From assembly GCA_947095585.1 (NCBI GenBank), contig OX352761.1:29417777-29481776 (forward strand): a DNA stretch of 64,000 nt, in the 5' to 3' direction. The stretch comes from Nephrocerus scutellatus (lineage: Eukaryota > Arthropoda > Insecta > Diptera > Pipunculidae). The notes below the pieces were generated by a model that did not search any database, was not told the DNA's origin, and saw nothing but the letters and a program-made list of their open reading frames with translations. How positions within the stretch are numbered: the stretch's first letter is position 1; each line of letters starts with the position of its first letter. The position numbers and the translations under genes are program-made. Shown in pieces: positions 45,331 through 57,564 of the stretch.

Positions 45331-47615
45331 AAATGGCTATTAGCTTAGCTTTAACCTTACTTTGAATAGACTTGCCCGATTGATCAGCTTTTGTTTTATA
45401 GGAGAAAAAATTACTGGCGACCACCACTTGAAGGTTTGATCGCAATTCCACCAGTTGGAATAGATACGGCACGTGCATATGTATTACATGTTATTTCCTC
45501 TTTTCTGCTGATGGAAGACCGCACCTTAGAATATCAGGCTTTTTTTACCCACTTCTCAAAAGCATTAGGATAACAATAAATCGGCAAAAAATCAGGGTAA
45601 AGTGAAAACAGATGAAAAAACTATTGTACTAATAACAAAATCTTGTAACATATAAATATCTTGTTCCTTGTTGCATAGCTCAATAGCTGTACGATATAAG
45701 GCGTGAGCTTGAAATCGCCAGATAGTCGTATGACTTTTATTGTTAACGAAAACTAAACTGCCTAAACGAAACCTTTCCCCTGGGATATTAACAACTTAAC
45801 TCACCTTAATCTTCGTTGTGTTCTCTCGCACCCATGTGAACAAATGCCTAGTTCCAATAAAGGTTTTTAAAACTGTTGAATCCAATTACATGACATACTA
45901 ATTATTTTAATGACATTTGATGCAAATTACATATTATGTCTCACAACTCATCCACAACGTATTACTTTAATGCGATTGACTTAACATTTAATTGTGATTG
46001 TGGTAAGTCGACTGGATTAGAAAATTGATAATTAATAACAAGTATTCATTAATTAATTAATAATTAGTCAACTGTAAATAAGTCAATATGATTATGGAAA
46101 TTATAATTAGTTGTGCAACTAAGTGGATTCTAATACAAAAGAATGTATAAATATGAAAAAAATGTAGGTATGTACGCACAAAAGTATTGGCGGATCTAAA
46201 CTAACACAATGTATTAACCAAATGCGTATAAAATATTGAAAAATCATTTGATTTTCGCGCATTAAAGTATCCCAGTCTTTGTAATCATTTTATTTGTAGG
46301 AGTAGGATTTCAAAGAACATATTATGACAATACATGCAAGTAGGTATAAATGCTTGTGTATAGCAACACCACCACAACGCTGTCACCAACGACGATGATA
46401 GCCAATTAGCCGTAATAACACTTTATAGAATTGTGATCAAATTTGCTTGTATAATCAATTTAGAATTTCAGATGGTTAAGCTCTGGGCAACATCCGCCTA
46501 TAAATGTCCTTATCAATAATTGAAGTTGACAAAAAGGTTTCAAATGTAAGTAATACTGTAATAGGTAACTTGAAGAGAATGTCGTATACCAAGCGATGCA
46601 TGTCCATGGGAGCGTCCCTTGAAACCACAATTTCTCACTAGAGCAGCCGGAATATTTGTTAGCAATGATATTGCCACCAGCCGGACAGTCAAAATAGTGG
46701 GCGAAGCTCTTCACCACGTGAGCGTGTATCAGTCATCGTCATCTCTGTCGGGATTATGTGCCATTTTAATGCAAGTCCATCAGGCGACGGTAATGATGGC
46801 TTTACATTATCGGCCAACGACTACTAATTAAAGGATTATACCCTTCGGTTAAGTTCATTGGCGTTAGCGCTCTCCATCAATGTAGTACTGAATAGGACAA
46901 GCAAAGCACAAATGCACTTCCGTAAACAAGCTCAGTTAAGGTTGTGTCTTGTGAGTGTTTTTTTTTTCTTAACTAATTGGGTCGGATGAGCGTAGTCATA
47001 CTTGCGTCTTGTTCGCATATACACAGTTATAAAGACGTATGTACGAGTATTAAGATAAATTCTCGTTGAATATGGGGCGGTTGCACCAAGTCTGCACTCC
47101 TCTGATGTATGCTGTACTGATGGGTCGTTTCAATCAACCACCGCCAACAGATAGACACATTCATACATTAATTGCATGTAAATGTATTGCTAAATCATAC
47201 GTATGTGTATGTCGTGCGGTTGACCTAATTAATGGGTTAGAGTACGTTATCAATTGGATTATTACAGATGCATGTCGGTTGGAGTGGAATTTGGTTAACT
47301 AATTAATGATGGAAATGCACTCGCAATCGCACACAAACACTCACGGTAGTTTATATTGATTATTGGTGTGTACGTGTAATCAAAGTGTATAGCTGCGTGT
47401 GGGTGTATGTGTGTTTGTGTGTGCAATCAATGCAATTCATTACGGTTCACGTAGTACACTTATCGGCGCATTAATGAAAACCAAACCATACTACACGGAT
47501 TAGTAAATGGGTCATGGCGAATTGAACTGAATATTTCGTATGGCATAATTTACATTTTTTCACCGCAACACATCAAAAGTTCAATGTGACAGTAATTTGG
47601 AAATTGGTTCATAAA
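45331..47615. other. Unique intergenic stretch
   Basis: No gene or element recognised. AT-rich with ATTAATTAATTAA motifs near 46050 and a GTGTGTATGTGTGTTTGTGTGTG stretch near 47400. Confidence 0.35.
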
Positions 47616-47617
47616 AA

Positions 47618-48034
47618 AAACAACCAATAAAAATTCAAATTTTTAATGTGAATTCTCTGAGTACAAAACGTCTTGTCCATCAGTGATACTCATGTGTTTA
47701 AAATTTGAAGAAAATCGGGCTAATTTTTAAAAAAATTTATGGGCACCCCTCGGGCCCGATTACTCCAAAAATTTTACAAAAAGTTTTGTCCATCAGGGAT
47801 ACACATATATATACAATTAAAAAAGTATTAAAAAATGTATATGGGCACCACCAGCCCTGACGTCCGAGGGGCTCCAAATTTTAGTAGAAATGATTGTCAC
47901 TAGAAATACACATGTGTGCAAAATTTCAATAAAATCGGTCTTTGGGAAGTGGGTCAATAATTGATCACAAAATCTGACCAGCCAGCCAGCCCGCCAGCCA
48001 CTTACACGGGAAGTTAATATAGGGAATTTAAAAG
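47618..48034 (+). mobile_element. HINE copy 7
   Basis: Left end AACCAATAAAAATTCAAATT and GTGAATTCTCTGAG (slightly diverged); right end GGGAAGTTAATATAGGGAAT. About three tandem units with GATACTCATGTG, GAAAATCGGGC and GGGCACCCC; GCCAGCCAGCCCGCCAGCC at about 47981-48000 before the 3' end. Confidence 0.7.
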
Positions 48035-49371
48035 TAACAGAAATTGTCACCCACTAATCCTGAAAAAATAAATTTTTTCAAGAGTCATGACTAGCGTATG
48101 GCCTTCCAACATTTTAATTGATCCACGGTGAAATTTTTGTATAAATAAGGTTTTTATACAAAGTTTATAAATCCGAAGTATTACATCTGCCACATTTTCC
48201 GAAACATGGCAAAACCTATTGGGATGACTTCAGTTTTGATTGAGTTTAGGAAGCGATCTAAGAAAATTAATTTAATTAAATTGTTCCATAAATGTAATTA
48301 AGAACTAAAAGCGATCTTTCACCGAGGTTGGTGTGAGAACGTTTTGTATGAATAATTTATAGTTTATTTTTTTTTTAATTTAAATTTTTTTACATTAAAA
48401 TTTTCAGGTCAGACTTTGGATCTACGCTGATAGTACTCTCTAAGCTCTATTTGCGATTGGCTATAATTCTAGACGTGTAAATATTTAACAATTTTGCAGA
48501 GATGAAGAATTACGGAAACCCTTATGTAAAACCCAGCCAGAGTGCATTTTAGTCAAAAAAATTCTTATTGAAATTCAACAGCTCGCTGCAGTCATGATGG
48601 TCACCAGAAGTTTGGACACAAAAACAATTTTAAAGATTATAAATATAGGTATAGTATATTGAATCTTGAAAAATACCCGGGCAGTGGACTGTATAATTTT
48701 GGTTTTGCTAATCAATTATTTGGTATTTTTCTATTTTCTTCAAGAAAATAAAAACTGGGAAATATTAAAAGTTCACTGTTTGTATATATATATTTATATT
48801 TATATTTGAGGGACCAACGCCGCACACTAATTCAAATAATAAACCAACGCCGCACAATAATTCAAAACAATATTATTTATTAGATTTCTAAATCGATGTT
48901 GCTCGCTTGGTGGTTGATTGAAAAAGCAACTTACAAAAGAATACAATACGAAAAATTACACGAATGTTCAACAATATTACATTTTTCTCTTTCTTCCTTA
49001 TATTCTGAGTTCGACGTCTAGACGAAACCTTTGTGTGCGCAGCAAGACGAAACGATCACAAGAACGATGAGAATTACGTTTTTCCTTCTTTAAGTTAGAC
49101 GAGTTGGTACGGTACCGCGTAGATTAACGTTTTGTTGTTGTTGTTGTTGTTTTAATTCTTCATAGCATCAACACCTAACAGGGCTGGAACGGTACGACCT
49201 TAACCAATCTACAAGATCATTCACGGAAAAATTAGTCTCCCACAATCACAACAACAAGTGGTTTCAAAATTCTTTTATTCTTCAAGACACTTTATGGCAA
49301 ACATATTAACACGTTCACTCAAATTTGTAAAGTTAAATAGGAAACACTGGACGCCACACGAGTTAAGTCCC
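48035..49371. other. Unique stretch upstream of the jockey element
   Basis: Contains a 30-base direct repeat, ACCAACGCCGCACA.TAATTC at 48813 and 48843, and a GTTGTTGTTGTT run at 49132-49151. No gene recognised. Confidence 0.4.
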
Positions 49372-49593
49372 TCAGTCAGCATCGAGCGCTCAACACGAGC
49401 ACATCTTATTAAGATCCCGCATCAGATCGCTGCCGGCTACGGAAAAAAACCCTCACACCAAAAAGCGAGCATTTCGCTACCTGCGACTTTTTAACATATT
49501 TCACTAATTACTTTTTAATTTCAGGCACTTATTAATAATTAATAGTTATTTAATTTCAGATTAAGTTTTTTTTTTCATTTTCAGCCCTATAAA

Positions 49594-51129
49594 ATGGGTA
49601 AGAAACAGAAACGGAAGAAAGAGGTTAATGAGGTATTAACCTTAATTAGACAAGAAGTCTCCAACCATGGTGGTGAATTCCTCGCATCTCTGTACGAAAG
49701 GCTGGATGAAGTCAACCAGCTTTGCGAAGACACCACTTCCTCTAAAGAGGAAAATATGAGCCTAGGCGAGGAATCGGATACTGAAGCGTCCGATTCAATT
49801 ATCAACGAAGAGGAAAATGCAGAAGAAGACAATCGCAAAGAGCGGTCTTCTCCTGTAACCGTGCCAGTAAAGGCAAAAAGAAGGAGATTGTCTGAATCAA
49901 ATTCCAGACCATCATCACCATCAACATCATCTTCTCCTGCAGTAGTTACTGCTGAAGGAAGCAATCCGCCGAAAACAACCGCTGCAGGAAAAGCTGATAA
50001 AGCAAAAGAGGCACAAAATGTCACTAAGAATACACCACCACCTGTCGCTCCAGCAACAAAAAAAACCCAGTCTACGGGACCAACAACAAAAACTTTTGCC
50101 ATGCCGCCAATAGTCTGCTTTAGACTAAGCGTCGCTGAACTCTCAAAGTTCACGAGGAGTGCCAATATATGTTGCAGAATTCGCAACATCAACAGCAGTA
50201 AGTCCGTCGTCACGGCTATGAACAAAGATGGGCACCAGAAAATTCGGACTTTCCTACAATCGGGAAAGACTGAATTTAACACCTACACTGCTAAGGAGGA
50301 CCGAAAAGAAATGTTGGTTCTAAAAGGCATACACCACTCCTTCGATACCGATTATGTCAAGGATGCATTAACGGCAGAGGGTATCCCTGTACTGGAGGTC
50401 AAACCCTTCAAATCTCAGAGGACCGACAGGAAATTTAACAATTTCATTGTCGAACTTGAGAAGAACTGCGATAAGGCAGCAGTTTGCTCAAAAACCCTCC
50501 TTATGAACCAGTTGGTGCATTGGGAAAAAGGTAAACCGGCAGGCATTACGCAGTGCAAAAACTGCCAAAAGTTTGGACATGTCACAAGCAACTGTGGCAT
50601 GAAATACAGATGCGTTAAGTGCAAGGACGATCACTTACCTGGCCAATGTCCAAGAAATGTAGACAACAAGAAAGACGACAACGTCTTCTGCACGAATTGC
50701 CAAAAATTTGGACATCCTGCAAACTATCGAGGATGTCCTAAATATTAAGAGAAAATGGCGGAAAAAGTAAAAACCGCACAAAAGAAGATGGAGCAGCATA
50801 AATTCGCCCAGAAATCTGCTGCAAAAGCTATTGTGAAAGGAGTTAGCTTTGCTAGTATAGCTGCTATGGGGACTGCTAGCAAGCCAGCAACAATCATCAA
50901 ACCACCACCAACCATCCAAGCAAGCAAAAAACCAATAAGTAAGCAAGCTCCAAAACCATCTACTGGAAAATCTAACATTTTCGACGACACGGAAAGGCTA
51001 TTTGGAGCAGACCTTTTCACAATCTTGCAGAAAGCAAGAGAAGTCGTGCCAGCTTATTATAGCAGTCTTGATGACAGGTCCAAAACAACCGTTTTGGGTC
51101 GACTTATTTGTGAATTATGTTCACAATAA
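49594..51129 (+). pseudogene. Jockey ORF1 (Gag-like RNA-binding protein), one internal stop
   Basis: 512 codons in one frame, interrupted only by TAA at 50746-50748. Residues 1-60 are charged; 60-180 are low-complexity Ser/Pro/Thr/Lys-rich with basic KAKRRRL; 185-290 form the folded region ending in the PRE_C2HC-like part (LVLKGIHHSFDTDYVKDALT); then knuckles CKNCQKFGHVTSNC, CVKCKDDHLPGQC and CTNCQKFGHPANYRGC at about 322-382. After the stop the frame continues (MAEKVKTAQKKMEQHKFAQK) to QLCSQ-like C-terminal residues. The start is chosen because ATG follows the leader and begins MGKKQKRKKE. The protein would package element RNA; in this copy it would end right after the third knuckle. Confidence 0.88.
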
Positions 51130-52835
51130 GCAGGATAAGTATATTCTCATATAATGTGAACTCCATTTATTCTTTAGCAAGGCGTATCACACTAAAATTG
51201 TTTATTAAAACTAATAAACCTGACATTCTTCTTTTACAGGAAAATAATCTCACAGGGAGAAACCAATTCAGTCCAAACGGATACAACATCCACAGGGTCG
51301 ACAAAAGCTGTGATTGCTTTGGGATTGCGGACCTTATCAGGAACACTATGGCGGGCGAAAAGGTGCAAATCAGTGGTTTAGGTAGCATGGAAGCAGCAGC
51401 TGTCAGCATCAAATTCAACGAGGTTGAGACCTTGTTGGTAATATCAGTGTACAATCACTGTTATGCAACGAGGGAAAACATTCAACGGGATCTGCAAACT
51501 GTCTGCGGCATCTCCTCTGGGCACACTTACTGTGTGGTTGGAGGGGATTTTAAAGCTAGGCACACCCGATAGCAAGATGAAGTATGCAACAATCAAGAAA
51601 AGGCCATTGCAGATTGGTTGGATTCAAATCGTCAGCAGCATACCATGGCTGTTGTTTCTCAGCCACGAAAGATATATCCTCGGACACCTTCCATGCTGGA
51701 TTTCTTCTTGGCAACGACTAATTTCGTCAACATTCTGCCGGAATTAAGGAATTATTCCTGTTTTGCACATGATAGTGATTCGGATCATTTGGCCATAGAG
51801 CTTCGAGTGAGGTTGAATCAGCAAATTGTACAAGTTGCCTCAACACCTGAACTACACATCAACTTTGCGAAAATAAACTGGAACCAGCTTAGATCAGAAG
51901 TCGAAGCTGGACTTCAAATTCCAGCGGCTTGTAGAAATCTGGAGAATAACGAAATTGATGATGCTATCAAAAATTTCGAGACTTCAGTGAACACAGCCAT
52001 AGATCGGCAGAAAACTGTTCGCTCTAGCAGGGATCGCTTTCAATATCTACCTGAGAATATTCAGGCAATATATGCTCACAAGCAAAGGCTAAGAAAAAAC
52101 GCCTTTAGAGGATCCTTAACATGACTCTAAACACAGTTAATGACGAATATCAGTCTGTATTTTCGCAACTGCGTTGTACAGTAATATTGCTTCGTCAAGC
52201 TGTGCGAAGTTACCAGGAAGATGAACTGACCAAACGACTTCAGAACATCAAACAAGGACCGGATGCTTTTACAAAGCTGAATTCTGTGATCGGAAAACGT
52301 ATTTCTATTCCAGAAAGTATCACGTTTGGAGAGCAAGTAGCATCCAGTTCTGTTGAAAAAGCCGAAGCCTTTGCCTGTCATTTCGAAAGGAGCTTTACAG
52401 ACCGACCACCAACTCATCTTCCAGAATTCAGTTGAAAGTCTTGTGGAAGACACCACTTCCACAAGAAATTTTGAAGTGCAATTCAGCGATGACAATCCCG
52501 CAAACGCACCCGTAGACGTGGATATGTTTACAGGGACAGCTGTTGTCAGTGATTTAATTATGAGTGGAAACTCTAAAAAATCATCGGACACTGACGGGAT
52601 TTCAAATTTCCTGCTTAAAAAGCTACCGGGTATGGCAATTTTGATGTTAACCATCATATTCAACAATTTCCTTAACAATGGATACTTTCCAGACAACTGG
52701 AAGGTAGCCAAAGTAGTACCAGTACCGAAGAAAACCGACCGCTCCAGTGTAACTGGTTACCTCCCCATAGCTTTACTGTGTTGTATCAGTAAAGTATTGG
52801 AGTCTTTGATCCGTAAAAAGATCAATGCGTATTGC
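51117..52835 (+). pseudogene. Jockey ORF2 (endonuclease and truncated RT)
   Basis: The start ATG at 51117 overlaps the last 13 bases of ORF1 in another frame, a usual jockey arrangement for translational coupling. Endonuclease: SIFSYNVNSIYSL, DILLLQENNL (glutamate), VVGGDFKARHTR, then TAG at 51570-51572 in place of an expected tryptophan, LDFFLATTN and SDSDHLAIELRV. A frame change occurs at about 52115-52125 and back at about 52350-52430. RT: SSDTDGISNFLLKKLPGMAI, NNGYFPDNWKVAKVVPVPKK and ISKVLESLIRKKINAY, where jockey homology ends. The catalytic YADD region is absent. Confidence 0.85.
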
Positions 52836-53510
52836 TCGTTCGTACCGTCATCAGGCTCGGTTTGTGGCGTAGGTCCATCAACGCGTGATCTATCTGCTTG
52901 TGAGTGGCTCCATCAGGAGACACACAGGTGGCTTTGTGGATATTTTTACGCGCAAACCTTGTATTCGAAAAGACCAAATTTTTGCGTGCAACCGTCTCTA
53001 TGACTTGTTGTCCATGATCATTAGTGTTCACGTGTAAACTATGGGCGCCGGAATACTGGCTCCCTACCTATTTTTACATTCATATCTACAAGAATGATTT
53101 TTACATCATACTGAGGACAGGCTTGTAGTTCTATTTCGACTGATTCAAAGAATTCTTCTTTTTCATCATCTGGCGAATCCTCTGTAGGTGCGTGAACGTT
53201 TATGAGGCTAATGTTTTTAAATCTGCCCCGCACGCATAGCCGTTCGCTTACTGGTTTAAAGCTGATAACAGTGCGTTTCATTATTTTGCTGACTAGAAAC
53301 CCCACCTCAAGCTGATGATGTCTTGCATGACAGCTGTAATATACATAAGTCATATTCTGATGTTTTTAAGACACCATTCTCCGTCCACCGCATCTCCTGG
53401 TTTGCTGTTATGTCAGCATAATATTTGGACAGGGTGTCGGCTAGCTACTGTGCAGCTCGAGCTCTATTCCGTGAGCGCTCGTTCCATGGGAAAATCATAA
53501 CTCCTTGATG
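52836..53510 (-). pseudogene. RTE endonuclease fragment joined to jockey RT
   Basis: Minus strand: VGFLVSKIMKRTVISFKPVS, NVHAPTEDSPDDEKEEFF, DVKIILVDMNVKIGREPVF and, after a frame change near 53040, NTNDHGQQVIETVARKNLVF and HKQIDHALMD. The 5' leader text is complementary to 28340-28400. The preserved part is the 5' side of RTE and the lost part is the 3' side, opposite to ordinary 5' truncation. Confidence 0.8.
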
Positions 53511-54149
53511 GCTGATCATATTAATGTTGAATTTTCACAAATTCTTCTTGATCTCCACACGATTTTCCATTTATTAAGTGGTTATGTCCAGTCGCAACCC
53601 CAATGAGTTTCTGTTTTCCTGTCCATTTATGGCTAGAAGAAATTCTGTTCATCATCCATCTTGGAAAGGACCCTTAATTTGTATCATCTGCCTTCTAATT
53701 TTACTTATAGTTTGCTCAATTTGATAAAAAAATCCTTTGCCTGAAGAAAAATAATGCGCCAATCCGAAAGGAACAACAACGTACGTAAAACTCGAATAAA
53801 ACCTGATGAATGTCTTTATCGTTATGTGACATTCCTTGCAACATACTACTGCATTTGTGAATTCAACAATTTAAGATTGGAACTCCGCCTGTTACACGGC
53901 AGTGATAACAAAATTCCCAATGCAATTTAAAGTTTGACGGAGTTACTGTCGAGAACAACTATTCAGCAATTTGCAGACGTGGTCGTCTTTAACTCCCCAA
54001 GAACTTGTTTCTGATAAACTCCGAAAGTTTGACATTAAATTATAGCAAAACATCATCGTTATACGTGCAACCATTCAAGATGTTTCTTTTTTTAATGCTT
54101 TTATATTGACTTGCCTCTGGCTGTGTGTCTTTCTGTCTTTCTATCTTTC
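53511..54149. other. Unique stretch
   Basis: No gene seen. CTTTCTGTCTTTCTATCTTTC microsatellite-like text at about 54128-54150 precedes the array. Confidence 0.3.
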
Positions 54150-54645
54150 TGTAGGAGAGGTTTTTGTAAGGATCTTTAATGGGATCTTGAGGGGGTCCTT
54201 AGTTGGTCTTTAGGGGATCTTGAGGGGATTTAGAGAAGATCGTGAGTGGAGTCTTGAAGGGGTCTTAAGAAAGTTTTTTAGGGCGTCTTGGGGTGGTCTT
54301 GAGGGAATATTGAGGCGATTTTGAGAGGGTCGTGATTAGAGTCTTGAGGGGGTTTTTAGGTGTTTTAAAGTGGGGTCTTGAGACTGTTTTGAGGGAGTCT
54401 TAAGGAAATCTTAAGGTGGGTTTTATGGGGGTCTTGAGGACATATTGATGAGGGTCGTGGTCTTAACGGGGTCTTGAGGGTGATCTTAAGGGAGGTATTG
54501 AGGGAGTCTCTAGGTGGTCTTGTGGAGTTTTTTAGAGGGTCCTTTCGGGGTCTTTTGGAAGTGTTTTGTGAGTAGTTTGGGAGACTTGTGGGTGTCTTGT
54601 GGGTGTCTCTAAAAGGTAGAAAATAAAATAGATGGTAGATCTGCC
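54150..54645 (+). repeat. G-rich minisatellite arm (array 4) with a truncated centre
   Basis: 11-bp GGTCTTGAGGG-type units to about 54600, close to the last third of array 3 in unit order (CTTGAGGACATATTGATG compare CTTGAGGAAATATTGATG). Then AAAAGGTAGAAAATAAAATA and GATGGTAGATCTG, the beginning of the foldback centre, cut at about 54645 by the LINE. Confidence 0.82.
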
Positions 54646-55640
54646 TTGGAAATATCGAATGCAACATCTTTACTTTCACCAAATTTGTGAATAGTTTGGT
54701 TCCACTTTTCAGTGAGATAATCCATCAAGTCACCTGTAGAACGTTGCCTACGAAAACCGTACTGCTTTTCTCTAAGGATTTTACGCGATTCAAGGTAACG
54801 AATAAGCTTACGATTGATCAGCGTTTTCATAACCTCATGACCTAAGAAAGTATGGATGAAAGAAATGACGGTTCGCCTTTTTTAGGAACATGCTGGTTAA
54901 AGGCTGTTTTCCAATTCCTTGGGACGACTCCAGAAGAATTGCGCAGTGGCAATGCTAAACTCTTTAAAACTTTAGCGGGAATTCCATCAGTCCCAGCAGA
55001 TTTATGAATGTTGAGATCATTTAATACTCTAGCCACCTGGCGAGTACGAAAGTGACTAAGTCCCATAGAGAATTTGACTCTCGCAAGCACAGGCGACGAT
55101 AAGGCGCAATCTGGTAGCGTAGAGATAGCTGCGAAATGTGAAGCAAGCATATTGGCCTTGTCTATAGAGCTGAAAGTTGGTACGTTATTGTGAATGAGCG
55201 TTGGAATTGAAGACGAGGCAGTATTTTTAATTCGTTTCACGAATGACCAAAAATGTTTACTTATTTTGGGACATTGAAGTAATTATTATCTCAGTTTCTG
55301 GTCATAGTCGAATTTGGCTCGTCTAATGTAGGCATATTGCAATCATTTCTGACACATCTAAATTTGGTGCAGTTTTCCACTGTGGAGTTTTCCTTATATA
55401 ACCGAAAGCATACCTCCTTGTTAGTAGTAGCCTCTAAATCATACCAAACATTTTCCTTCGGTTTGATACACTTTGTCCTGGAAGAGATAAAATCTCTCAT
55501 ACCCTCGAGGATTATGTTAGTGATTGTATCAGAAATGGCATCCATACCACTATTGGCGTTAAATGGCCAGTAAATGCTTCGTGGGCAAAACTTTTCTTTT
55601 AGAATATGAACATACATTATGATTTTCATTTTTATTAATA
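54646..55640 (-). pseudogene. Family A LINE, middle fragment
   Basis: Minus strand: ITNIILEGMRDFISSRTKCI at about 55545-55490, a linker, then IDKANMLASHFAAISTLPDC, RVLNDLNIHKSAGTDGIPAK (RT fingers) and GVVPRNWKTAFNQHVPKKGE at about 54935-54875, followed by REKQYGFRRQRSTGDLMDYL and KDVAFDISKA at about 54760-54660. It stops just after the first catalytic aspartate region, where array 4's centre begins. ITNIILEGM matches the ITNIFLIGM of copy 1. Confidence 0.78.
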
Positions 55641-57060
55641 TAATTTTTTTTAAATATTTTTAGTTTTTGTGTACTGTCATTTAATTTTTGAGAAAATTAT
55701 GGGAATTTAATTCTTAAAAAAGGGGAAGAAAGCAATATGTTTTGGGAAAAAGTCGTAGAGAAGTTAACAATTCTTGTTCATATTATTGGGAAAGCTAAAT
55801 CCTATTCCTATTCCTGCGCCAACAAAATGTTGTACATTGCTTTTAATGAGTACCATATGATTTTGTAATCTCTCATTCATCAATATTAAGGTTATAGAAT
55901 CCGTGTTATAAAACCAAACCGTAGAGTGTTGTCGTATATATTGATACCAAAAAAATTTTACATAGATTCAAAAAAAAAAATCTTTAAAATTGTAATAAGT
56001 TGTTGCTTCATTTCAATTTAAAGTTCAAGCGGCCTATTAGGAAAATCTTTATTTTAAAAATCGTTGCATGTATAGAGTACGCCATCTGTTGATCTCTTTA
56101 TAAAAGAAACCGGCTGATAACTTACTTGTACTTGCCACATTACAACTAATATTACAATTTTAAAACCCAAAAATATAAAAGCAAAACAACAAGAATAGAA
56201 TAGAAAAATATAAAGTTTTTGTATTTCGTTGGTTGGTTGGTTCTTACCGGAAAATCACTTCGTTTAAAGTTTAGGCCATACTTTAGTTACTATATTCCCT
56301 CAACTTCAAAAATAAGTTCAGAAGGGATAAAAAGATTTAACAAGCTCATTAATATTTTAAGGATGGGTTTATAATGTTAAATACAAAACATCCAAGGCCT
56401 CCTTTATCCGTCAGCTTCTTGTCAATGACGTGCACCCACGCCATACAAGAAGTTTTTCCACCCTCACCACAGTTAACAGTTTTGTTTGTATCACCTTTTT
56501 ACAGTCAACTTAGGGATTATTCCCGGTAGACGTCATCTGAGTTTGCTTAACACAGCAGAAGGAAGTTGGCCTTTCTGTCGGATCCTGGTAAAATTTGCGT
56601 CCTGTGCATAATCTATTTAGAAAACTGAACATAGAAAAAAGAATGGTAAAAAGTTTTTCGTTTCTTTCTCCTATCCGGAAGCAAGCCAGAGAATACGGCA
56701 ATTTAATTGTGCGGATTGTCAATAGTGCCGTCATGCTGAAGCAGTTGATGATGCTAACGCGGCTAACTAATTGCATTTTGTATACTCAGGTACAAAGCTT
56801 TTAACCATGAATTGTGGGTGAACCTAGTCTTATGTCTTAAGTTTAAATTTAATTATATTACTTAAGAAGTCATTAATCGCAATTTGAGCCTAATTATCGG
56901 CGTACAGAGTCGTATAATGTTAGCAAATAAAACTACATTTTTAATTTAAAACGTTAAAAATGAGTATTGTGCGTAGTAGTTTGCTTTGATCTGAAACAAA
57001 TTGCAAACTCGCGTTGAATTATTTTTTTTTGCGATTTGTTGTCTTTTATGTGATATGTCA
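55641..57060. other. Unique AT-rich stretch
   Basis: No element or gene recognised; GTTGGTTGGTTGG at 56229 is a short microsatellite. Confidence 0.35.
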
Positions 57061-57064
57061 ATGT

Positions 57065-57195
57065 TTATCCTGTTCTGAGCTATGTTTAAAGTTTCAAATC
57101 TCTAGCTCAATGAGAAGTTAGCTTAAAATTAATTACAATATTCCACCGGCATAGACATACACGAAAGCGAGCTGATAAAAACTTTTTAAATAAAA
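57065..57195 (+). repeat. Repeat C, uninterrupted copy
   Basis: GTTCTGAGCTATGTTTAAAG through ACACGAAAGCGAGCTGATAA and into AAAACTTTTT. It matches 7105-7238 joined to 12553 onward and therefore shows the pre-insertion form of the LOA target. Confidence 0.7.
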
Positions 57196-57213
57196 TTATA
57201 TATATTTTTTTTA

Positions 57214-57495
57214 AATGCTTTTATTGAAGAATAAAAGCCCCCTTAACAGTAAAAAAAGGAGGTAGATCTGGAGCAACTAGTACTGTTATAAATAACTGAA
57301 AATAGCTGGAATGTTTTTTTATGGAGATCGACCGTCGAAAAGAACCGTGCTAAGCATTTGAGGTTTATGACAAGATTACAAGAACATCGAATGCTTAGCA
57401 CGGTTATTTTCATTTATTTTATAACTGTTGTATTTGCTCCAGATCTACCACCTATTTTATATTATACCTTTTAGGGGGCTTCAATAAAAATTTTT
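57214..57495 (+). repeat. Foldback centre 5: long imperfect palindrome with a 16-bp perfect hairpin
   Basis: Inner stem AACCGTGCTAAGCATT at 57343-57358 pairs perfectly with 57390-57405 across a 31-base loop. Outer arms: GGTAGATCTGGAGCAA at 57261-57276 pairs with 57434-57449, and TTTTATTGAAG near 57225 pairs with CTTCAATAAAA near 57480. The whole block of about 280 bp is close to a single palindrome. It sits directly before the C-rich array. Confidence 0.85.
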
Positions 57496-57564
57496 TATAC
57501 TTTTTAGTTTTTAATGAAATATGTATATACATTTTGAATATTATTCAGATGGGATGGTAATATA

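Larger units (their letters stand above)
49372..52835 (+). mobile_element. Jockey-clade LINE, 3' half missing
   Basis: Order: probable 5' end and leader (the motif TCAGTCAGCATCGAGCGCTC at 49373 has the look of an initiator-type internal promoter), ORF1 49594-51129 and overlapping ORF2 from 51117, which breaks off inside the RT at about 52835 where a reverse-oriented RTE fragment begins. The ORF1 architecture (PRE_C2HC-like domain then three zinc knuckles) is known for the jockey clade. The exact 5' boundary is inferred; no target duplication can be checked because the 3' end is lost. Confidence 0.85.

Noticed and set aside
45331..47615. Host exon in the unique stretch
   Set aside because: No convincing splice-flanked frame or conserved protein motif could be seen by eye.
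48810..48870. Possible LTR retrotransposon end
   Set aside because: Only a 30-base direct repeat is visible; no primer-binding site, polypurine tract, gag-pol or matching LTR was found.
49587..50282. 231-residue minus-strand protein
   Set aside because: It is the antisense shadow of jockey ORF1, which has clear zinc knuckles.
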